Positions 14,932 through 22,951 of a stretch of DNA of 38,678 bases are shown here, in pieces. Source of the DNA: Novosphingobium rosa NBRC 15208 (GTDB taxonomy: Bacteria > Pseudomonadota > Alphaproteobacteria > Sphingomonadales > Sphingomonadaceae); the NCBI RefSeq assembly GCF_001598555.1, contig NZ_BCZE01000069.1:1-38678 (forward strand), written 5' to 3'. How positions within the stretch are numbered: position 1 is the stretch's first letter; every line of letters begins with the position of its first letter. The notes below the pieces were generated by a model that ran no database searches, was not told the origin of the DNA, and saw only the letters and a program-made list of their open reading frames with translations. The position numbers were made by a program, and so were the translations under genes.

Positions 14932-15576
14932 GTGAGTATGACGATCCTGATTGCCGACGACCATCCGCTGTTCCGCCAGGCGCTGACGCTTGCGGCCAGC
15001 CGCGTGGTGCCCGGTGCGCGCATCGTCGAGGCCGGGACTCTGGCCGCCGCCGCCCGCGCGGCGCAGGAGGCGCAGGACCTCAAACTCATCATGCTGGACC
15101 TGAAGATGCCCGGCGCGGTGGGCTATTCGGGCATCGCCCTGCTCCATGCCGAAAGGCCCGAGGTGCCGATCCTGGTGATCTCCAGCGCGGAAGGGCAAGC
15201 CGCCGCCGATGAGGCCCGCGCCTTCGGCGCCATGGCGTTCCTCTCGAAACATGCCGATCTCGACCAGATCGAAAGCACCATCACCCGCATTCTGGGCGGC
15301 CAGACCCCGCCCGCCGCCGCGCGTTCGGGGGAAAGCGTGCCCGCCGGCGATATCGAGAACATCCGGCGCGAGGTCGCTGGCCTCACCCCCACCCAGCTTA
15401 AGGTGCTGCTGGCGGTGCTGGACGGCCAGCTCAACAAGCAGATCGCCTTCCAGCTGGGCATCACCGAGAGCACGGTGAAGGCCCATATGACCGCGATCAT
15501 GCGCAAGCTGGATGTGCGCAACCGCACGCAGGCGGCGCTGGTGGCGCGCTCCTTAGGGCTCGATCTCGCCCATTGA
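14932..15576 (+). CDS. LuxR-type response regulator, CrbR/ErdR-like
   Basis: About 214 residues. The N-terminal receiver domain has the acidic pair 'IADDHPLF', phospho-acceptor Asp at about residue 56 in 'MLDLKMPG', and Lys in 'AFLSKHADL'. The C-terminal LuxR helix-turn-helix spans 'LTPTQLKVLLAVLDGQLNKQ' to 'TVKAHMTAIMRKL'. A GTG at 14932 with GGAG 8 nt upstream is preferred over ATG 14938. In Pseudomonas and Vibrio, such regulators (CrbR/ErdR/MxtR systems) pair with a symporter-domain kinase and control acetyl-CoA synthetase and acetate use. The adjacent convergent gene encodes exactly such a kinase, so they are probably cognate. The two genes overlap at their 3' ends by 24 bp. No acs or actP gene is in the window. 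Confidence 0.88.
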   Translation: MSMTILIADDHPLFRQALTLAASRVVPGARIVEAGTLAAAARAAQEAQDLKLIMLDLKMPGAVGYSGIALLHAERPEVPILVISSAEGQAAADEARAFGAMAFLSKHADLDQIESTITRILGGQTPPAAARSGESVPAGDIENIRREVAGLTPTQLKVLLAVLDGQLNKQIAFQLGITESTVKAHMTAIMRKLDVRNRTQAALVARSLGLDLAH

Positions 15577-18500
15577 TGGGCCGAGGGCGGGCAAGGTCCA
15601 CACGGCCCCTACCTGTCCCAGAAACTGCTCGATCACCTCGGGCGCGATGGGCTTGGCATGCATTTCCACGCCCATGCCCGCCGCCAACTCGCTGATCCAC
15701 GCCCCGCTTTCGGCGGTGATCAGCATGGCGGGCAGATCGGGCTGAATGGCGCGCAGGCGCTTGACCACGCTCAACCCATCCTCGCCATGCTCCAGCCGGT
15801 AATCGACCAGCACAGCATCGACCTGCGCGGCATGCGGCAAGGCCTCGGCGCCATTGGCCGCGCCGATGGGGCGGTGCCCCATGCTCAGCAGCAGCGCCAC
15901 GCTGGCCTCCACGGTGCGGGCATCGTCGTCCACCACCAGCACGCGCAAGCGGCGCTGCCGCAGATCGGGCGCGACAACATCCGCCGTCACCGGAACGGTC
16001 CGCGTCACCGATGCCACCCCATCGGCGCCCGTGGAGGAGGCCGCCAGCCACAGGCTGAACCGGCTGCCCCGCCCGGGCCGCGACGAGACCTCGATCCGCG
16101 CATCCAGCAGGCGCGCGATACGTTCGGAGAGCGACAGCCCCAGACCCAGCCCCTCGGCCTCGACATCGCCGAGCCGGGTGAATTCACCGAAGATCGAGTC
16201 CACCTTGTCGGCCGGAATGCCCACGCCGGTGTCCACCACATCGACGCGCAGCCAGCCCCGCCCATCCTCGGCCCGGCGGCGGCGCACGCCGATCACCACC
16301 CCGCCTCGCTCGGTGTAACGCACGGCATTGGCGAGGAAATTCTGCAGCAGCGAACGCAGCAGCCCCGGGTCGCTCACCACATCGAGGCCTTCCGCTGCCA
16401 GCGGGGCCAGCCTTAGGGTCAAGCCCTTGCCCTCGGCCATGGGGCGGAAACCGTCGACCAGCCCGGCCAGAAAGGGCTGCAGCGCCAGAGGCTCCGGGCT
16501 GGGCGTCACGCCGCCAGCGTCCAGCTTGCTGATGTCCAGCAGGGCGCGCAGCAGCACCTCCGCCGCCGTGATCGCGGAATCGACCCGGCCCACCAACAGC
16601 TTGGCATGATCGTCCACATCGCGCGCCAGCGCCGCCGTGAACAGCCGCGCGGCATGCAGGGGCTGCAACAGGTCATGGCTGGCGGCGGCCAGAAAGCGCG
16701 TCTTGTCCGCCGTGGCGCGGGCAAGTTGACGATTGGCCTGCGAGAGTTCCTCGGTGCGGGCGCTCACCCGGCTTTCCATCTGAGCCAGCGCCTGGCGGAG
16801 TTCGGCGCGGGCATTGGCCTCGCCGGTGATGTCGGTGAAGCTGGTGACATAGCCGCCGCCCGGCATCGGCCCGCCCGCGATCTTGAGCACGCGCCCGTCA
16901 CGGCGATAGCGCTCGCCCTCATAGAAACCGCTCTGCTTCATCTGGGCGATGCGGCGCGCGACCTGTTCCTCCGGATTGCCCGGCCCCAACTCGCCGCGAT
17001 TGACGTTGTAACGGATCAGCTTTTCCACCGGCGTGCCGACCTGCAGCATGCCCGGCGGATAGTTGAAGAAGCTCTCATACCGAGAATTCCACGCGATGAG
17101 GTTCAAATCCTCGTCGACCACGCGGATGCCCGCATCGATGTTCTCGAAGGTGGCGGTCAGCAGCGGACGGGTGAAGCCCAGAGCATGGCCGCGCTCATCG
17201 AGCAGATGGGTCACCTCGCCCAGAGTCATCCGCCCCCCCGCCAGCGCCGAGGCCACCAGCGAACGCGCCGCCGATGTGCCCACCACCGCGCCGATCAACT
17301 GGCGCGCGCGCTGGGCCGAATTGCGATCGATGGGATCGCCATGGACGGGTTCGGGGAACTCGCGCAGCGCCTTGTCCTGCCCCACGAAGCTGGCAACCAG
17401 ATCCTTGAGCTGGCCCAGATCGGCGATGCTGTCATGCCAGCGCATCAGCGCGGGCAGCGGCGCGCTGCGCACCTTGCGCGCGGCGATCACCGCATAGGTC
17501 AGCAGGTTGAGGCCAAGGCTCCACACCACGCCATGCACCAGCGGGCTGGCATGGCCCAGCCCCAGCAGGCGCAGCGGATCGAAGGGCCCGGTGGCCAGCG
17601 CCTCGCGCCAACCCTCGGGCAGGATCGGCGGCAGCGCCAGCGTGTAGAGCCACAGCAGCAGCCCCACGCTCAGGCTGGCGCGCGCCGCCATCGGATCGCG
17701 CCGCCGCCCGGTGGCGGCCATCGCCAGATGGGGGGTGAACTGCGCCATGGCGGCAAAGGCCACCAGCCCGATCGAGGCCAGGGAATCCTGAGGTCGCACC
17801 AGCAGCGCCCAGGCCAGCGCCAGCATCACCACGCCGAAAATCGACAGGCGCCGCACCAGCAGCATGCGCCGCCCCAAGGCTCCCGCGGCGAGCCGGGCGC
17901 CCTGCGCTCCGCCCGCCGCCCGCGCCACGCTGGGGAAGACCAGATCGTTCGAGACCATGGTGGCCAGCGCCGTGGCATCGGTGATGACCATCGCGGCGGC
18001 CGCGCCGATGCCGCCCAGCAGCTCGGCGGCCATAATCACCGTATGCCCGCCCTGTTGCGGCAGGGTCAGCACGAAATAATCGGGCATGGTCCCCGCCGGC
18101 AGCACGCTGAGCCCGGCCAGAGCGATCGGGAACACGGAAGCGGCCATCAGCGTGAGATAGCCGGCAAAGCCGAAGCGGGCGCGGGGCAGATCCTCCACCT
18201 CGCGCGCCTCGGCCAGCCCCATGTAGAACTGGCGCGGCAGGCTGAAGATCGTCAGCCCCGCCAGCAGGGCGATCACCAGCGTATCGGCTGAAAGATCGCG
18301 CAGGGCGAAATGGCGGTGCAATTGCGCCCAGCCCTCAGCCACCTGCGCGGGGGCCGCGTTGACCAGCAGCGACACCGCCAGCCCGGCCATCAGCAGCATG
18401 GCGATCAGCTTGGCCAGCGATTCCAGCCCCATGGCATAGATCAGTCCCTCGGACCGCCCGGTGAGTTCAAAACGCCGCGCGCCGAACAGCATGGCGAAGA

Positions 18501-18993
18501 GAGCCAGCAGCGCCGCGCCGGTAATCATGGTCGGCACCATCACCGCCTCGCCCGTGACGATGGAAAAGCCGATGCCGATGGAGATGAATTGCAGCGCCAT
18601 ATAAGGCACCGTGCCCGCCAGAGCGATCAGCGTCACCAGCCGCGCCACCACCGGATCATGGCCGAAACGCGCGGCGATGAAGTCGGAGAGGGTGACGGCC
18701 TGCTCCTCGGCCACAGCGCGGGCGATGCGGCGCAGAAAACCGGGCGCGGCCAGCAGCAGCAGGATCGGCGCGAGATAGATCGGCAGATAGTCCCAGCCGG
18801 TGCGCACCGCGCTGCCCACCGCGCCATAGATCGTCCAGCTGGAGCAATAGACGCCCAGCGCCAGCGTATAGGCGCCGCGCCGGCCTTTCATATGGCCGCC
18901 CGTGCGCCGCGCATGCCTCTGGGTCAGCGCGGCAATCAGAAACAACAGGCCGATCCAGGCCATCGCCAAAAGCGCCGCAGAACCGACACGCAT
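15553..18993 (-). CDS. Hybrid histidine kinase with a sodium:solute symporter-like sensor, CrbS-like
   Basis: About 1146 residues. The N-terminal half (about 1-510) is a multi-helix SSS/SLC5 (PutP-like) membrane domain. A linker, a PAS domain (about 620-735, 'ENIDAGIRVVDEDLNLIAWN'), a HisKA domain with 'AASHDLLQPLHAARLF' (His about 773), an HATPase domain ('DTGVGIPADKVDSIFGEFTR', 'GLGLGLSLSERI') and a C-terminal receiver with Asp about 1064 ('VLVDYRLEHGEDG') follow. This architecture matches CrbS/MxtR/ErcS kinases, thought to sense or transport a carboxylate-related signal. ATG 18993 with GGAG is preferred; GTG 19002 is possible. The gene converges on and overlaps its likely partner response regulator. 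Confidence 0.92.
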   Translation of the reverse strand: MRVGSAALLAMAWIGLLFLIAALTQRHARRTGGHMKGRRGAYTLALGVYCSSWTIYGAVGSAVRTGWDYLPIYLAPILLLLAAPGFLRRIARAVAEEQAVTLSDFIAARFGHDPVVARLVTLIALAGTVPYMALQFISIGIGFSIVTGEAVMVPTMITGAALLALFAMLFGARRFELTGRSEGLIYAMGLESLAKLIAMLLMAGLAVSLLVNAAPAQVAEGWAQLHRHFALRDLSADTLVIALLAGLTIFSLPRQFYMGLAEAREVEDLPRARFGFAGYLTLMAASVFPIALAGLSVLPAGTMPDYFVLTLPQQGGHTVIMAAELLGGIGAAAAMVITDATALATMVSNDLVFPSVARAAGGAQGARLAAGALGRRMLLVRRLSIFGVVMLALAWALLVRPQDSLASIGLVAFAAMAQFTPHLAMAATGRRRDPMAARASLSVGLLLWLYTLALPPILPEGWREALATGPFDPLRLLGLGHASPLVHGVVWSLGLNLLTYAVIAARKVRSAPLPALMRWHDSIADLGQLKDLVASFVGQDKALREFPEPVHGDPIDRNSAQRARQLIGAVVGTSAARSLVASALAGGRMTLGEVTHLLDERGHALGFTRPLLTATFENIDAGIRVVDEDLNLIAWNSRYESFFNYPPGMLQVGTPVEKLIRYNVNRGELGPGNPEEQVARRIAQMKQSGFYEGERYRRDGRVLKIAGGPMPGGGYVTSFTDITGEANARAELRQALAQMESRVSARTEELSQANRQLARATADKTRFLAAASHDLLQPLHAARLFTAALARDVDDHAKLLVGRVDSAITAAEVLLRALLDISKLDAGGVTPSPEPLALQPFLAGLVDGFRPMAEGKGLTLRLAPLAAEGLDVVSDPGLLRSLLQNFLANAVRYTERGGVVIGVRRRRAEDGRGWLRVDVVDTGVGIPADKVDSIFGEFTRLGDVEAEGLGLGLSLSERIARLLDARIEVSSRPGRGSRFSLWLAASSTGADGVASVTRTVPVTADVVAPDLRQRRLRVLVVDDDARTVEASVALLLSMGHRPIGAANGAEALPHAAQVDAVLVDYRLEHGEDGLSVVKRLRAIQPDLPAMLITAESGAWISELAAGMGVEMHAKPIAPEVIEQFLGQVGAVWTLPALGPSMGEIEP

Positions 18994-19048
18994 GCGCTTC
19001 ACTCCACTGGCCGCCCCGCCTCGGCGGGATCGGCTTAGCGGAGGTGGT

Positions 19049-19066
19049 CCCCCTTAAGCAAGGGGG
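19049..19066. repeat. GC hairpin upstream of the hybrid kinase gene
   Basis: CCCCCTT (19049-19055) and AAGGGGG (19060-19066) are perfect inverted repeats with a 4 nt loop (AAGC). The hairpin lies about 55 bp upstream of the kinase start and about 130 bp downstream of the glycosyltransferase stop, both on the minus strand. It could terminate the upstream transcript or lie in the kinase leader. No U-tract is visible. Confidence 0.4.
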
Positions 19067-19197
19067 CCGTCAGCGGGAGACCTTTGGCGAGCCCTCTGCC
19101 CCGCCCGGTCACCCAGCGGGGTTATCCTGTGGGCGGCCGGGTGGGGGAGAAGGCTGGCGCCGCCCGAAATGCGCCTCGCACATTTTCAAACAGATTC

Positions 19198-20295
19198 TCA
19201 GACCAGTTCGGGGATGGCCTGCGCCTTGTGATCGCGCGCGGCCTTGGCGACAGCGGCCAGGAACTGATCGGTGGCGCGCGGCCAGGTGTAGCGCCGGGCG
19301 AAAATGCCCGCCGCCTGCCGGTCGAGCCGCAGCGCGCGGGCCACGGCCACGCCCAGATCCTCGTCCAGAGCGGCCACGGTGGCGGGGAAATCATGATCCA
19401 CGCCCCGTCCCTGCTCGCCCAGAATATCGAGCGGGCCCGGCACCGGATAGGCCGCCACCGGAAGCCCGCAAGACAAAGCCTCGATGATGACCAGCCCGAA
19501 GGTGTCGGTGCGGCTGGGGAAGACGAAAGCGTCGGCGCTGCGATAGGCGGCGGCCAGCCGCTCGCCCGCCAGCGCGCCGAGGAAAACCACCTTCGGATAA
19601 AGGCGGCGCATTTCGGCCAGCGCCGGGCCATCGCCCACCACCACCTTGGTGCCCTCGGTGTTGAGGTCGAGGAAGGCCTCGAGGTTCTTTTCGGGCGCCA
19701 CGCGGCCCACATTGAGCAGGATCGGGCGCGGCAGATCGGCCAGTTCGGGCAAAGTCTCACCCATGGGGGTGAACAGCTCCTGATCGATGCCCCGGCTCCA
19801 CGGACGGGTGGGGCCGATGCCGCGCGCTTCCAGTTCACGCGCCAGACTGGGCGTGGCGACCATCACGCCTTTGCTGGGGGCATGGAAGCGCTGCATGATC
19901 GGCCAGAAGCGCTCGGCGCTGATGCCGGTGCGCACCGAGAGATATTCCGGGAAGCGGGTGTGGAAGGCGGTGGTGAAGGGCACATTGCGCGCCTGGCACC
20001 AGCCGCGCGCGCTCCAGCCGATGGGGCCTTCGGTGGCGATATGCACCAGATCGGGCCCGAACCCGTCAAGCATGCGCCGCGCCGAGAAACGCGGCGAGAT
20101 CGCGACGCGGATCTGGCTATAGCCCGGCAGCGCGACGGTCAGGAAGCGCTCGGGGGTGATCAGCTCCACCTCATGGCCGCGCTTGTGCAGCTCGGCCACG
20201 GTGGCGGCCAAGGTGCGCACCACGCCGTTCACCTGCGGGAACCAGGCATCGGTGACAATTGCGATCTTCATGGGAGCGTTGGTCTGGGGGAACAT
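19198..20295 (-). CDS. GT4-type glycosyltransferase (MgtA / dimannoside transferase-like)
   Basis: A 365-residue GT-B fold glycosyltransferase. The N-terminal Rossmann domain opens with 'MKIAIVTDAWFPQVNGVVRT', characteristic of family-4 enzymes that transfer hexoses to diacylglycerol or glycolipids. The C-terminal domain has 'ILLNVGRVAPEKNLEAFLDL' and the nucleotide-sugar site 'FPSRTDTFGLVIIEALSCG' with a D-x7-E arrangement. The start at 20295 is fixed by an AGGAGG ribosome binding site nine bases upstream; the internal ATG at 20271 has none. A metallophosphatase of the LpxH type lies immediately upstream on the same strand (30 bp), so the two are probably co-transcribed and act in membrane glycolipid synthesis. 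The sugar and acceptor are unknown. Confidence 0.88.
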   Translation of the reverse strand: MFPQTNAPMKIAIVTDAWFPQVNGVVRTLAATVAELHKRGHEVELITPERFLTVALPGYSQIRVAISPRFSARRMLDGFGPDLVHIATEGPIGWSARGWCQARNVPFTTAFHTRFPEYLSVRTGISAERFWPIMQRFHAPSKGVMVATPSLARELEARGIGPTRPWSRGIDQELFTPMGETLPELADLPRPILLNVGRVAPEKNLEAFLDLNTEGTKVVVGDGPALAEMRRLYPKVVFLGALAGERLAAAYRSADAFVFPSRTDTFGLVIIEALSCGLPVAAYPVPGPLDILGEQGRGVDHDFPATVAALDEDLGVAVARALRLDRQAAGIFARRYTWPRATDQFLAAVAKAARDHKAQAIPELV

Positions 20296-20325
20296 GGTTC
20301 TTGCCTCCTCGCTCTGGACGATGTG

Positions 20326-21252
20326 TCAGGCTGTCTGCGCTTCGGCGGAGACGCTCAGGCCCGCCAGTTCGCGGGCGCGCACCTCGGCGCCGTAATCCAC
20401 GATGCTCATCGCGCCGGTGAAATCCTCCACCAGAGCGGTGCAGCTTTCGACCCAGTCGCCATCGTTGTAATAGGTGACGCCGTGGATCTCGCGGATTTCC
20501 GCCGAATGGATATGGCCGCAGACGATGCCGTCCAGCCCGCGCGCCACCGCCTCATGCGCCACCGCTTCCTCGAAGGAGCAGATGTAGGAGACGGCGTTCT
20601 TCACGCGCTTCTTGAGGTAAGCCGACAGCGACCAATAGGGCAGTTTCAGCCCCCGGCGGATGGCGTTGAAGGCGACATTCACCCTCATCATCATCTCGTA
20701 AGCCTGATCCCCCAGGAAGGCGAGCCACTTGTGGTAGAGCACCACCGCATCGAAGCTGTCGCCATGGGTCACCAAAAGGCGGCGGCGGTCGGCAGTGAGG
20801 TGGATCGCCTCGTTCAGCAGTTCCACGCCGCCGAAGGTCATGCCGCAATAGGGGCGCAGCATCTCGTCATGATTACCGCAGATGAAGACCACGCGGGTGC
20901 CGCGATGGGCCATTTTCAGGATGCGACGCAGCACTTCATTGTGGGCATCGGGCCAGTACCAGCCCTTTTTCAGGCGCCAGCCATCGATGATGTCGCCCAC
21001 CAGATAGAGCGTTTCGCACTCCACCGAGCGCAGGAACTCCACCAGCAGCCCGGCGTTGCAGCCGCGCGTGCCCAGATGGACGTCACTGATCCAGACGGTG
21101 CGGTATTTGGTCTTGGGACGGAAGCCTTTGGGTTCGGGCAGATCCAGCCATTCGGGGAGGCGACGACCCGCAGATGCCCCGCCCAGACTGGCAGCCACGA
21201 AGTCCCGAGCCTGATCGACGGCGGGGTGTTGGCCAAACTCGTCGCGCAACAT
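20326..21252 (-). CDS. LpxH-like UDP-2,3-diacylglucosamine diphosphatase family metallophosphatase
   Basis: A 308-residue calcineurin-like metallophosphoesterase. All metal-binding motifs are present: 'WISDVHLG', 'VGDIIDGW', 'GNHDEML', 'VTHGDSFD' and 'GHIHSAEI'. The core resembles UDP-2,3-diacylglucosamine pyrophosphatase (lipid A synthesis) but carries about 60 extra N-terminal residues, and it lies beside a glycosyltransferase instead of lpx genes. It may therefore be a paralogue acting on another pyrophosphate-linked lipid. Initiation is at ATG 21252 with AGGA at good spacing. The 30 bp gap to the downstream GT4 gene suggests one operon. True LpxH activity is plausible but not certain. Confidence 0.85.
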   Translation of the reverse strand: MLRDEFGQHPAVDQARDFVAASLGGASAGRRLPEWLDLPEPKGFRPKTKYRTVWISDVHLGTRGCNAGLLVEFLRSVECETLYLVGDIIDGWRLKKGWYWPDAHNEVLRRILKMAHRGTRVVFICGNHDEMLRPYCGMTFGGVELLNEAIHLTADRRRLLVTHGDSFDAVVLYHKWLAFLGDQAYEMMMRVNVAFNAIRRGLKLPYWSLSAYLKKRVKNAVSYICSFEEAVAHEAVARGLDGIVCGHIHSAEIREIHGVTYYNDGDWVESCTALVEDFTGAMSIVDYGAEVRARELAGLSVSAEAQTA

Positions 21253-21373
21253 GGTGCGTCCTCATGCTTCTTTCCGTGTTCCTCCCCGCATAAGTCAGGG
21301 AGGTTGCACGGGCATGACCGCGTTGCGTCAGTTCGGTGACATTGGCGGATAAGGGCCCCCGGTTACCGCCGTT

Positions 21374-22942
21374 TCAGGGCAGACCGGCGCCTTCGGGCAG
21401 AATATCGAGCCGGGGCGTCAGGCCAAGGCATTCGGCCAGCACGCGCAGGTCCTTGTCCACCATCTCGGAACAGAGCGGCGCCAGAGCGGGCTTCACCGCC
21501 AGCACCAGCGCGGCACCCTCGATCCGCAAGGACGTGCCCGCCAGCGCCGCCACCGCGCCGCCGCCGATGCGCCGGGCCAGACGCGTCGCCAGCCCCCAGG
21601 CCACCGCATCGCGCAGCGCCGAGATCGGCGCCAGACGCGGCAGCTGCGGCGGCACGGCGGTGCGCCCGCTGTTGGCCAACACGGCCAGCGTGATCATCGC
21701 CCTGCCCCGCGCCGTCAGGCCGATCCAGCGCTTGCGCAGCGCCCAGTTGACGGCTTGCTCCGTGCGCAGATTGGGCTCGGTATCCAGCGAGACCAGCGCC
21801 AGCATGGTGGCGCCCAGCCGCAGGCGTTCGATGCGCGGGGCATCGGCCTGCACGGTTTCGGGCAGGGCGCGCGCCGTCCAGCGCACCATCTCGGCGGCCA
21901 GAGCGGGCAGCTCGGCGCTATGGGTCGCGGTGAAAGCGGCGATGCCTTCCAGCATCGGGTCGGCGGCGCGGGTGGCCTCGTCGAAACCTTCGGCCAGCAG
22001 GCCCTCGCGCAGGCCCCAGCTGGAGAAAATCAGGCGCTGGGGCTTCAATTCCCGCACCAGCACCGCCAGCAGCGCCGCCGCATCGGGCAGGCTGCCAAGG
22101 CGCGCGGTGGAGACGCCGGGCACGGTCAGGCGCGGCAGGGCGGCCTTGCCCGAAGCGGGCTTCGCGCCCGTCAGCTGCGCCACCAGCTTCGGCGTGTTGA
22201 CCTGACGGGCCAGACGCAGCGCATCCTCAGGCGTCAGTTCGAAGCCATGGGGATCGTCGATGGGCCAATCCATCTGCTCCATGGCGAAGCGGGCCAGCGC
22301 GCGCCACGATCCGCCCACCAGATAGAGCGGCTGATCATGCGCGGTCGACCATTGCGCGGAACGCAACATCTTGGCGATCTTGCGGGTGAACTTGGCGCCG
22401 CCTTCCTCGCGCAGCGCAGGCAGGCGCAGCGTGCCCAGCGGCAGGCTGGTGCCATGGGTGCAGCGATCGTCGGCGATGTCGATCAGTTCAAGGCTGCCGC
22501 CGCCCAGATCGCCCACGATGCCATGCGCGCCGGGGAAGGCCGAGAGCACACCATGGGCGCTGCCCACCGCCTCCTCCTCACCGGACAGAAGGCGGGGCGA
22601 GAGGCCAAGCTCCCGCACACGCTCCAGAAACGCCCCGCCATTGGGCGCGTCGCGCACGGCGGCGGTGGCGACGCATTGCACATCCTCCACCCCGTGCAGG
22701 CGCAGAATGGCGGCGTAACGGGCCAAGCTGACCAGCGCCAGCTTCATGCCCTTTTCGGACAGCCGCCCGGTTTCCGCCACCCCCTTGCCCAGCCGGGCCT
22801 GGATCTTCTCATTGTGAAGCACCGCCGGAGCCCGGGGCGGACCGCCGAAAATCACCAGACGAACGGTGTTCGAGCCGATGTCGATGATGCCGCGCGCGGG
22901 GTCTTGCGCCACCGGGCGAGGCGCTGTGATCTCGTGATGCAT
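21374..22942 (-). CDS. ppx: Exopolyphosphatase, Ppx/GppA family
   Basis: A 522-residue member of the ASKHA phosphotransferase superfamily. The N-terminal phosphate-1 loop 'GIIDIGSNTVRLVIF' (about 19-33) and the second loop 'GIVGDLGGGSLELIDI' (about 140-155) are clear, with Glu/Asp residues for catalysis. It hydrolyses terminal phosphates of inorganic polyphosphate and may also act on pppGpp, as GppA does. At 522 residues it belongs to the long form with extra C-terminal helical domains. It starts 9 bp after the ppk stop with an AAGGA ribosome binding site, so the polyP-making and polyP-degrading enzymes are co-expressed. Confidence 0.93.
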   Translation of the reverse strand: MHHEITAPRPVAQDPARGIIDIGSNTVRLVIFGGPPRAPAVLHNEKIQARLGKGVAETGRLSEKGMKLALVSLARYAAILRLHGVEDVQCVATAAVRDAPNGGAFLERVRELGLSPRLLSGEEEAVGSAHGVLSAFPGAHGIVGDLGGGSLELIDIADDRCTHGTSLPLGTLRLPALREEGGAKFTRKIAKMLRSAQWSTAHDQPLYLVGGSWRALARFAMEQMDWPIDDPHGFELTPEDALRLARQVNTPKLVAQLTGAKPASGKAALPRLTVPGVSTARLGSLPDAAALLAVLVRELKPQRLIFSSWGLREGLLAEGFDEATRAADPMLEGIAAFTATHSAELPALAAEMVRWTARALPETVQADAPRIERLRLGATMLALVSLDTEPNLRTEQAVNWALRKRWIGLTARGRAMITLAVLANSGRTAVPPQLPRLAPISALRDAVAWGLATRLARRIGGGAVAALAGTSLRIEGAALVLAVKPALAPLCSEMVDKDLRVLAECLGLTPRLDILPEGAGLP

Positions 22943-22951
22943 GAGGTGTCC

